Assembly (NCBI GenBank): GCA_030652035.1
Contig: JAUSBJ010000048.1
Coordinates: forward strand, 124,001 to 188,000
DNA length: 64,000 bases
Reading direction: 5' to 3'
Origin: Sulfurimicrobium sp.
GTDB lineage: Bacteria > Pseudomonadota > Gammaproteobacteria > Burkholderiales > Sulfuricellaceae
Below, piece by piece: positions 57,496 through 64,000 of the stretch. A model generated the notes under the pieces. That model saw nothing but the letters and a program-made list of their open reading frames with translations, was not told where the DNA came from and did no database searches. The translations under genes were made by a program, and so were the position numbers. Positions within the stretch are counted from its first letter, which is position 1; each line of letters starts with the position of its first letter.

Positions 57496-57984
57496 CTAGC
57501 TACGCAGGGAGTGCGCCTCTGCCAGTTTGTCGAGCAGGCCTTGGGCCGCATCCTCCACTAGGTCCAGCACATGCTCGAAGCCCTGTGTCCCGCCATAATA
57601 AGGGTCCGGCACTTCACGCTGGCTGAAATTCCGGCTGTGCTCCAGAAACAGGCTGACTTTATGCGCCTGCCCGGCAGGACAAATGCGTTTCAGGTTGGAC
57701 AGATTGTCCTCATCCATAGCCAGAATATAGTCGAAAATCAGAAAATCCCGCTCGCTCACCTGACGCCCGCGCAATGCACTCAGATCATAGCCCCGCTTGA
57801 TCGCTGCGGCGCTTGCGCGGGTATCCGGCGACTTTCCGATGTGATAGGCATGCGTGCCGGCCGAATCGATGTGGATCGCGCCATCCAGGCCAGAGCGCAT
57901 GACCAGGGCACGGAAAACCCCCTCCGCCGTGGGGGAACGGCAGATATTGCCCATGCAGACGAAGAGTACACTGGCTTTTTTCAT
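57496..57984 (-). CDS. Low-molecular-weight protein tyrosine phosphatase
   Basis: A 162-residue phosphatase. The active-site loop is VCMGNICRSPTAEG near the N-terminus, with catalytic Cys and Arg, and the general acid Asp is in VPDPYYGG. I chose the ATG at 57984, which starts MKKASVLFVC; an ATG at 58002 is also possible. It lies 15 bases after sucD on the same strand. In other bacteria such enzymes pair with a tyrosine kinase in capsule synthesis, but none is visible here. Confidence 0.93.
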   Translation of the reverse strand: MKKASVLFVCMGNICRSPTAEGVFRALVMRSGLDGAIHIDSAGTHAYHIGKSPDTRASAAAIKRGYDLSALRGRQVSERDFLIFDYILAMDEDNLSNLKRICPAGQAHKVSLFLEHSRNFSQREVPDPYYGGTQGFEHVLDLVEDAAQGLLDKLAEAHSLRS

Positions 57985-57998
57985 CAACGGTTCTCTTA

Positions 57999-58874
57999 TC
58001 ATGCCTGACGAATCGCTTCCAGCACCGCTTCGCCCAGCCCGGCGGGCGATTCTGCCACCACCACCCCGGCTGCCTTCAGTGCACTGATCTTGTCCGAAGC
58101 AAGCCCGCTGCCGCCGGCAATGATCGCACCGGCGTGCCCCATGCGCTTGCCTTTGGGCGCGGTCTGCCCGGCGATGTAGCCCGCAACCGGTTTGGTGACA
58201 TGGGCCTTGATGTATTCCGCGGCTTCCTCTTCGCGGCTGCCGCCGATCTCGCCCACCATGATGATGGCCTCGGTCTCGGGGTCGTCCTGGAATAGCTTCA
58301 GGCAGTCAATGAAGTCCAGCCCCTTGATCGGGTCGCCACCGATGCCGACACAGGTGCTCTGGCCCAGGCCGGCCTTGGTGGTCTGGTAGACCGCCTCGTA
58401 GGTCAGCGTACCGGAACGAGATACGATGCCGACCTTGCCCTTCTTGTGAATGAAGCCGGGCATGATGCCGATCTTGCACTCTTCCGGCGTGATGATGCCG
58501 GGGCAGTTGGGGCCGATCAAAACCGATGGGCTGTCTTTCAGCGCCGCCTTGACCTTCATCATGTCCAGCACCGGAATGCCTTCGGTGATGCAGACGATGA
58601 CTTCGATCCCTGCCGCCGCAGCCTCCATGATCGAGTCCGCGGCAAAGGCCGGCGGCACGTAGATCATGGTGGCATTGGCGCCGGTTTCCTTCACCGCGTC
58701 GCGCACGGTATTGAACACCGGCAGATTGAGGTGGGTCTGCCCGCCCTTGCCCGGCGTCACTCCGCCGACCATCTTGGTGCCGTAGGCGATGCCCTGCTCG
58801 GAGTGGAACGTGCCCTGCTTGCCGGTAAAGCCCTGACAGATGACCTTGGTGTTCTTGTTGACCAGAATGCTCAT
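57999..58874 (-). CDS. sucD: Succinate--CoA ligase, alpha subunit
   Basis: A 291-residue citric-acid-cycle enzyme subunit. The N-terminal Rossmann motif [14 protein letters not shown] binds Co[13 protein letters not shown] is characteristic, and the phospho-His is in [14 protein letters not shown]. It follows sucC on the same strand after a 116-base gap that holds a palindromic repeat. Confidence 0.96.
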   Translation of the reverse strand: MSILVNKNTKVICQGFTGKQGTFHSEQGIAYGTKMVGGVTPGKGGQTHLNLPVFNTVRDAVKETGANATMIYVPPAFAADSIMEAAAAGIEVIVCITEGIPVLDMMKVKAALKDSPSVLIGPNCPGIITPEECKIGIMPGFIHKKGKVGIVSRSGTLTYEAVYQTTKAGLGQSTCVGIGGDPIKGLDFIDCLKLFQDDPETEAIIMVGEIGGSREEEAAEYIKAHVTKPVAGYIAGQTAPKGKRMGHAGAIIAGGSGLASDKISALKAAGVVVAESPAGLGEAVLEAIRQA

Positions 58875-58897
58875 GTTAAACCCTTAAATTCTATTCT

Positions 58898-58975
58898 TAC
58901 CGCAAAGGACGCGAAGGAACGCGAGGGAAACCCTATCAGGAATTCCTTTGCGAACCCTTGCGTCCTTTGCGGTTA
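58898..58975. repeat. ACCGCAAAGGACGC inverted repeat between sucC and sucD
   Basis: ACCGCAAAGGACGC near 58899-58912 is matched by GCGTCCTTTGCGGT near 58960-58973, a 14-bp perfect stem. Further related half-sites (GAAGGAACGCG, TTCCTTTGCG) lie in the loop. Elements of this sequence recur in many proteobacterial genomes. Inside sucCD mRNA it would form a stable hairpin. Confidence 0.75.
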
Positions 58976-58990
58976 AATCCAATTTATCGA

Positions 58991-60151
58991 TCAAGCCACT
59001 GCCGCCACGGCGCGCTTGGCCGCATCGGTCAGATCACTGGCGGAAATCACGCCGACACCGCTATCGGCCAGCATTTTCTGCCCCAGTTCGACATTGGTGC
59101 CTTCCAGGCGCACGATCACCGGCACCTTGACGCCCACTTCCTTGACCGCCGTGATGATGCCCTCGGCGATGATGTCGCAGCGCATGATGCCGCCGAAAAT
59201 ATTGACCAGGATGGCTTTTACATTCGAGTCTGAAAGAATGATCTTGAAGGCCTTGGCCACGGTCTCGGCCGTCGCGCCGCCGCCCACGTCGAGAAAGTTG
59301 GCGGGCTGGCCGCCATGCAGCTTGATCAGATCCATGGTGGCCATGGCCAGACCCGCGCCGTTGACCATGCAGCCGATATTGCCACTCAAGGCGATGTAGT
59401 TGAGGTCCGCCTCGCGCGCAGCCACTTCCTTGGCGTCATCCTGGGTCGGGTCGCGCAAGGCGGCCAGATCCTTCTGGCGGTAAAGGGCGTTGTCCTCCAC
59501 GCTGATCTTGCAGTCCAGCGCCACCAGTTCGCCGCCGCCGGTCACCACCAGCGGATTGATTTCGACCAGCGACAGGTCGTTCTTCATGAACAGATGGAAC
59601 AGGCCTTTTGCCATCTTGCTAAAGGCGGCAATCTGCGCACCTTGCAGGTTCAGGCCGAAGGCGATGTTGCGGCACTGGAAATCCTGCAATCCCCAAACCG
59701 GATCGCACACCTCGCGCAGGATCTTGTCCGGGTCGGTGCGCGCGATTTCCTCGATTTCCATGCCGCCGCTGCCGGAAGCCACCAGCACGATGCGCTCCGA
59801 TTCGCGGTCCACCGTCAGGCTGAGATAAATCTCACGCGCAATATCCAGGGTTTCCTCGATCAGGAGGCGTGTCACCATCTGCCCGTCAGGGGCGTTCTGG
59901 TAGGTCACCAGGCGGCTGCCGAGCAGCGCGCTCACGCTCTGGGTCAGATCGTTCAAGGAGCGCACCACGCGCACGCCACCTGCCTTGCCGCGGCCGCCGG
60001 CATGGATTTGCGCCTTGACTACCCAGGCATCGCCTCCCAACTGCCCCGCTACCGTTTCAGTCTGTGCTGCTTCGTCCAGGACCACACCGCGCGGCGTGGG
60101 AATACCCTGATCGCGCAACAACTGTTTTGCTTGATATTCGTGCAGATTCAT
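58991..60151 (-). CDS. sucC: Succinate--CoA ligase, beta subunit
   Basis: A 386-residue subunit with an ATP-grasp domain. It starts [20 protein letters not shown], the conserved N-terminus, so longer in-frame extensions to 60346 are not used. Motifs [15 protein letters not shown] and [17 protein letters not shown] are typical, and the C-terminal half has [16 protein letters not shown]. With sucD it makes succinate and ATP from succinyl-CoA. Confidence 0.96.
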   Translation of the reverse strand: MNLHEYQAKQLLRDQGIPTPRGVVLDEAAQTETVAGQLGGDAWVVKAQIHAGGRGKAGGVRVVRSLNDLTQSVSALLGSRLVTYQNAPDGQMVTRLLIEETLDIAREIYLSLTVDRESERIVLVASGSGGMEIEEIARTDPDKILREVCDPVWGLQDFQCRNIAFGLNLQGAQIAAFSKMAKGLFHLFMKNDLSLVEINPLVVTGGGELVALDCKISVEDNALYRQKDLAALRDPTQDDAKEVAAREADLNYIALSGNIGCMVNGAGLAMATMDLIKLHGGQPANFLDVGGGATAETVAKAFKIILSDSNVKAILVNIFGGIMRCDIIAEGIITAVKEVGVKVPVIVRLEGTNVELGQKMLADSGVGVISASDLTDAAKRAVAAVA

Positions 60152-60221
60152 TATTTTTCTCGATGAAAATTCACAACCGGACCCGCAGGCCCAAAGTTTG
60201 TAATTGTGGCGGAAAATCGCC

Positions 60222-61454
60222 TCATAATCCAGAAGCAGAGGGTGCCAACACCAGGCGGAACACGTCAAGTGGCACCTGTTTTCCCTTGAGCGGTATCTGC
60301 TGCGCCTGTTCCTCGGCTTCACCCAGCGGCAAATCCAGGCAGGCATCGCGTGAGATCAGAATCTCGCCACCCACGGCACTATCGCAAATCCGCTTGGCGG
60401 TGTTGACGGTATCACCCACCACATCATAACCCTTCATCTCGTGACTCCCCATCAGGCCCTCCACCAATGGGCCGCTATGAATACCGATGCCCACAGAAAG
60501 GCCATGCGCGGCAAGTTGCGCACGGGTACTCAGGTTAAGTCTGCGCGCCACCCTGACGGCATCCACTGCGCTATCGAAAACGATCATGACTTCGTCACCG
60601 GTGAATTTTGCCTTGATGATCGAAATATCGCGCCAGGCCTCCTCGGCCAACTCAAAATAGCAGTTGAGCATGGCCACCACCTGTTCCGGCGGCATACTTT
60701 CACTCCAGCCGGTAAAGCCGCGAATGTCAGCGAAGACAACAGCTCGATATTGCCGCTTCAAGCTCATCGCCGCCGGGTCGGAAACAGCCTGTTCCAGCAA
60801 ACGCGCTCCCAACAGCCATTCCGAATAACGCTGCAGCTCTGCCGCCATGTCACGCAAAATCAGCAAGTAGCGATGTGCTTGCACATTTGCCAAGCCAATT
60901 AGCAGGGCGATCAGGTTCACGGCAAGAAAAACGTAAACATGACTGGCATTGGAAAAAAATCCGGCCAGGCTGTGGTCGGCCACTTCCGTGCGCGCTTCGA
61001 ACATCCAGTAACCGGCCACCAGGATGTAGGTCCGCGCCAGGTTTTCCAGCACGATCCAAAGGCCAGACAGCCGCTCAGGCAGCGACGCCCGAGCCTGTTG
61101 CAAGGCGCCTATCGCCAATGCAAACAGCCAGTAGCCGATATGGTTCGGCGTGGCGACAAAGACCATGCCGTCGATAAAGAATTCAAACAGGGTGTAAAGT
61201 GCCGGTCCGATCAGGTTTCCCAGCAGATAGTATCGCTGTTCGCGGAATTGCATGGTACCCAGGAAATAGGCCTGCGCCAGGGCAGACAGCAGGATGGCGT
61301 AAGGATCAGGCGAAAGCAGATAAGCACGCGGACCCTCGCTCAGCATTTCAAGCAGGATATTGGCGATCGCGTAATGAGCGCTGTTGGTAAAAAAATCGCG
61401 GGCCACGTAACTGGCACGAGAACCACGAATTTTATGGCTGATACTGGAATTCAT
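60222..61454 (-). CDS. Membrane adenylate cyclase (class III)
   Basis: A 410-residue protein with about six membrane helices (residues 25-190) and a C-terminal class III cyclase domain (about 235-400). The metal Asp residues are in FADIRGFTGWSE and KFTGDEVMIVF, and the transition-state pair is in GDTVNTAKRI. The Lys before FTGDE suggests ATP rather than GTP as substrate. The ATG at 61454 is used because the upstream permease gene ends at 61463. A short coiled linker joins the two parts. The signal for the membrane part is unknown. Confidence 0.88.
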   Translation of the reverse strand: MNSSISHKIRGSRASYVARDFFTNSAHYAIANILLEMLSEGPRAYLLSPDPYAILLSALAQAYFLGTMQFREQRYYLLGNLIGPALYTLFEFFIDGMVFVATPNHIGYWLFALAIGALQQARASLPERLSGLWIVLENLARTYILVAGYWMFEARTEVADHSLAGFFSNASHVYVFLAVNLIALLIGLANVQAHRYLLILRDMAAELQRYSEWLLGARLLEQAVSDPAAMSLKRQYRAVVFADIRGFTGWSESMPPEQVVAMLNCYFELAEEAWRDISIIKAKFTGDEVMIVFDSAVDAVRVARRLNLSTRAQLAAHGLSVGIGIHSGPLVEGLMGSHEMKGYDVVGDTVNTAKRICDSAVGGEILISRDACLDLPLGEAEEQAQQIPLKGKQVPLDVFRLVLAPSASGL

Positions 61455-61462
61455 CGAAACTT

Positions 61463-62218
61463 TCAGGATAGGATCAGTTTGAGGCCGATCAGGATAGTCA
61501 CGATTTCGAAAGCGCGCTTGATCCACTGATTGCCCTTTTTAAGCGCAAAATGGCTGCCCAGATACCCCCCTGTCAGCGAACCGAGCAGCAATGCCGGCAT
61601 CCAGTCCCAGGCAATGGTGCCTATCATGCCCAGCACCACCGCCCCGGTGCCGTTCCAAATCAGCCCGCACAGCACCAGGGTATAGGCGACTGCACGCTTG
61701 TAATCGAGCCCGAAATGATGGATCAGCCACATGGTCAGGAAAAGGCCGGTTCCGGAAGTGATCGAACCATTCAGGAAGCCAACCACGAACAGACCGAGCA
61801 TTCCAGCCAGCAGTTTGGCCCCATCGAGGTTGCGAGGGGTGTGCTCCATGCCCAGCCTGGGCTTGAAAACGGAGTAAAGCCCCAAGCCCATGGTCAGGAT
61901 GCCGAGCGCAAGCTGCGCAATATGGGAGGGAACCCTGAGGATGACGTTGGCGCCCAGCACCACGCCGGGCAGGCCTGCACCCAGGATGATGAGCGAAAAG
62001 CGCCGTTCCAGATGGCTTTCCCGAAAATGCCGGATGGTGGCACCCAGGCCGAGCGCCACGCTGGCCACCTTGTGCGTCGCGAGCGCCACGCCAAAAGGGA
62101 GTCCCAGAAAAATCAGCATGGGAAACTGGATCAGGCCTGCCCCGCCGCCTGACAGCGCCGAAAACCAGTTGGCGACAAAAGAAGCGACAAAAAGAATGAG
62201 CTGATCGAACAAATCCAT
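61463..62218 (-). CDS. TauE/SafE-family membrane permease
   Basis: A 251-residue protein with seven or eight membrane helices. The N-terminal half has SALSGGGAGLIQFPMLIFLGLP and the second half GFLNGSITSGTGLFLTMWLIHHFG, the internal repeat typical of the family. Members export sulfite, sulfoacetate or related anions. The substrate cannot be read from the sequence; a sulfur oxyanion is plausible in a sulfur-metabolising bacterium. It abuts the DUF190 gene. Confidence 0.88.
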   Translation of the reverse strand: MDLFDQLILFVASFVANWFSALSGGGAGLIQFPMLIFLGLPFGVALATHKVASVALGLGATIRHFRESHLERRFSLIILGAGLPGVVLGANVILRVPSHIAQLALGILTMGLGLYSVFKPRLGMEHTPRNLDGAKLLAGMLGLFVVGFLNGSITSGTGLFLTMWLIHHFGLDYKRAVAYTLVLCGLIWNGTGAVVLGMIGTIAWDWMPALLLGSLTGGYLGSHFALKKGNQWIKRAFEIVTILIGLKLILS

Positions 62219-62539
62219 TTATTCAGCAATGCCGTACTCAGCAGCCGTCATGGCATAGCACAGCCGTAGCTGATGGCGTTTGAGCAGATCCAGCAACTGC
62301 CCCGCTTCAGTTTCGCTTAGAAAAAACTCGATCTCGATCGGCAGTTCTCCCGCCAGTTCAAAAAAGGCTTCTTCATGTAGCCTGCCGTGCCGGCCAAATC
62401 CAGCGATTGCCCGGATGGCAGTGCCGCCACGAACCCCCTGCGCTTTCGCCTGCTCCAGCAGCCACTCGTAAAGCAGCCTGCCCTCATGCCGCTGCGCCTC
62501 GCTGACAAACAGCTTCAGACAAACTCCCTTCATGCTCAC
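62219..62539 (-). CDS. DUF190-family protein
   Basis: A 106-residue small protein resembling the PII fold. Characteristic segments are [27 protein letters not shown] (split) and [35 protein letters not shown]. It overlaps crcB by four bases. DUF190 genes commonly sit beside crcB, so it may regulate or assist fluoride export; this is association, not proof. Confidence 0.88.
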   Translation of the reverse strand: MSMKGVCLKLFVSEAQRHEGRLLYEWLLEQAKAQGVRGGTAIRAIAGFGRHGRLHEEAFFELAGELPIEIEFFLSETEAGQLLDLLKRHQLRLCYAMTAAEYGIAE

Positions 62540-62919
62540 CCCCTGAATGCCTTAACGGTCCAGATGCCCAGCAAGGTCATGGCCAGCGACCCCGCCACGT
62601 GCAAACCCACAATCCCCGCCACCCATGCATATTGGGCGCGCAGCAACAGGGTGGCCGTTTCTGCCGAGAAAGTGGAAAAAGTGGTCAGCCCGCCGAGAAA
62701 ACCGGTGGCAATCAACAAGCGCGCCTCTGGCGGAAGCCCCGGATGTTCGCTGAACAACACCATGGCCAGGCCCATCAGGTAGCCGCCAAGCAGATTGGCT
62801 GCCAATGTGCCTAGCGGCAGAACAGGAAATATTGGATTGAGCCACAGCCCAAACCACCAGCGCAGCCATGCACCCACAACCGCCCCAGCCCCAACCGCAA
62901 ACAAGCTGTACCAAGCCAT
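62536..62919 (-). CDS. crcB: Fluoride ion exporter CrcB
   Basis: A 127-residue four-helix membrane channel. The pore motif [15 protein letters not shown] is canonical, and [11 protein letters not shown] and [13 protein letters not shown] are present. It works as a dual-topology dimer exporting fluoride. I looked for a fluoride riboswitch in the 75 bases before it and found none. Confidence 0.93.
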   Translation of the reverse strand: MAWYSLFAVGAGAVVGAWLRWWFGLWLNPIFPVLPLGTLAANLLGGYLMGLAMVLFSEHPGLPPEARLLIATGFLGGLTTFSTFSAETATLLLRAQYAWVAGIVGLHVAGSLAMTLLGIWTVKAFRG

Positions 62920-62994
62920 TCCAGTCCCCGCCCAATTTTTTGTCAGATTTTACAGGAGTTCCCATTTATTCAGGATTATTGCTACAGTTGCATC

Positions 62995-64000
62995 ATGAAC
63001 GCATGGCAAGAAATCTCCTCCTTCGCTTGGCATCAGGGCATGGACTACCTGATCGCCTCAATATTGATCATCGCGTTGCTGCTTTATCGCCTCAGGCCTG
63101 GGGACCGCCGGACACTGGCGCACACCCTATCCTTCTTCGCCATCTGCCTGGCGGGGCTGTTCATCAGTGGCGTATTTCACCACCTCGGCCTGGCGAAGGC
63201 GGCCTCAGCCCTGCATGAAACATTTATCGTCGCGGAAGGCGTAGTCCTGATCCGCTTATGCGGAATGCTCTTTTTCCGCGTCTTACTCCCCGCCGCACGC
63301 CTCAGCACCCCCAGTATTCTTGAAGACATGCTGGTCATTGTTGGCTACCTGATTTGGGGCATGATCCGCTTGCGTTACGCGGGAATGGACTTGAGCGGGA
63401 TCGTCACCACTTCAGCGGTCATTACCGCGGTCATCGCTTTCTCCATGCAGGACACGCTGGGCAACATCCTGGGCGGACTTGCCCTGGAACTGGACAATTC
63501 GATCCAGGTCGGCGACTGGATCAAGGTGGATGATGTGAGCGGCAGGGTTGTCGACATTCGCTGGCGTTCGACCTCGGTTGAAACACGCAACTGGGAAACG
63601 GTGGTCATTCCCAATAGCGTGCTGATGAAATCCAAGTTCAGCGTACTCGGCAAACGTGTTGGGCAGCCTGAATTATGGCGACGCTGGGTATGGTTTAATG
63701 TGGATTACAACATCCCGCCGGCGCGAGTGATTGAAATCGTCGAAAAAGCCATCCAGTCGGCCGATATTCAGCGCGTGGCGCGGGAACCCCGCCCCAGTTG
63801 CGTGATGATGGATTTCGACCAGAGTTCCGCGCGCTATGCCGTACGCTACTGGCTTACCGACTTGGCTGTCGACGACCCCACCGATTCCGCTGTCCGCACC
63901 CATATCTACGCCGCGCTGCTGCGTGCCGACATTCGCATGCCGGTGCCCGAGGGCAACATTCACCTCTACAAGGAAGGCGAAAAAAACGACGTCATCCGCC
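62995..64000 (+). CDS. MscS-family mechanosensitive channel (3' end missing)
   Basis: An open frame from the ATG at 62995 to the window edge, 335 residues so far. Four membrane helices (about 15-35, 42-60, 75-95 and 110-125) precede the pore helix (about 130-160) with SMQDTLGNILGGLAL. The beta domain follows with IQVGDWIKVDDVSGRVVDIRWRST and VVIPNSVLMKSK. It would release solutes on osmotic downshock. Longer relatives carry a C-terminal cyclic-nucleotide domain, which cannot be checked here. It is divergent from crcB. Confidence 0.92.
   Translation, partial: MNAWQEISSFAWHQGMDYLIASILIIALLLYRLRPGDRRTLAHTLSFFAICLAGLFISGVFHHLGLAKAASALHETFIVAEGVVLIRLCGMLFFRVLLPAARLSTPSILEDMLVIVGYLIWGMIRLRYAGMDLSGIVTTSAVITAVIAFSMQDTLGNILGGLALELDNSIQVGDWIKVDDVSGRVVDIRWRSTSVETRNWETVVIPNSVLMKSKFSVLGKRVGQPELWRRWVWFNVDYNIPPARVIEIVEKAIQSADIQRVAREPRPSCVMMDFDQSSARYAVRYWLTDLAVDDPTDSAVRTHIYAALLRADIRMPVPEGNIHLYKEGEKNDVIR

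Noticed and set aside
62920-62994. Fluoride riboswitch upstream of crcB
   Set aside because: The 75-base gap lacks the conserved crcB-motif elements.

Overview
The window reads as a chromosomal segment of a betaproteobacterium, most likely of the order Nitrosomonadales (Sulfuricella/Gallionella-like). This rests on hpnCDE squalene genes, an HPr-rel-A cluster of the kind found in exosortase/PEP-CTERM bacteria, a DsrE-family protein, the alaA-hom-thrC order, and a gltX-surE-pcm-nlpD block. The lineage is inference from gene content; no 16S rRNA gene is present. Base composition looks even, and I see no insertion sequence, prophage, CRISPR array or integrase.

Layout. 1-5.0 kb: the end of a sugar-nucleotide epimerase gene, a Sel1/lytic transglycosylase, and a minus-strand HPr-rel-A cluster (Tat-signal protein, PqqD-like protein, HprK-related kinase, nucleotidyltransferase). 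5.4-8.8 kb: tRNA-Leu(UAG), hpnCDE and a DsrE protein. 8.8-14.1 kb: threonine synthase, homoserine dehydrogenase, AlaA-type aminotransferase, an Mth938-like protein and a HAD nucleotidase. 14.1-18.4 kb: a very large hybrid sensor kinase on the minus strand.

18.7-37.0 kb: a long plus-strand signalling cluster. It runs from a receptor with a CheZ-like C-terminal motif through cheY, cheA, cheW, two receptors, cheR, cheD and cheB. An STAS protein and a REC-PP2C-kinase protein (an HsbA/HsbR-type partner switch) follow, then a BarA/NarX-like kinase, a LuxR-type regulator and a degenerate EAL-HDOD protein. No flagellar or pilus gene and no separate cheZ is present, so the motility output is not visible here.

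37.0-52.9 kb: mostly housekeeping genes on the minus strand. These are nlpD-pcm-surE-gltX (without rpoS), a MHYT-PAS-GGDEF-EAL protein, def, mtnP, hpt, a response regulator, rtcB-archease and a histone-deacetylase-like protein; ppdK lies on the plus strand. 53.0-57.5 kb: a Pat-type acyl-CoA synthetase/acetyltransferase fusion divergent from the deacetylase, then mtnA overlapping a FucA-like aldolase. With mtnP these suggest a methylthioadenosine-to-DHAP shunt. 57.5-64 kb: low-molecular-weight phosphatase, sucD, sucC, a membrane adenylate cyclase, a TauE/SafE permease, a DUF190 protein, crcB and the start of an MscS channel gene.

The least described items are the HPr-rel-A cluster with its Tat protein, the receptor with CheZ-like residues just upstream of cheY, and the partner switch inside the chemotaxis cluster. 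Three families of intergenic repeat also stand out: heptamer arrays beside stop codons, GGTGGGTT palindromes, and a CCGCAAAGGACGC inverted repeat.
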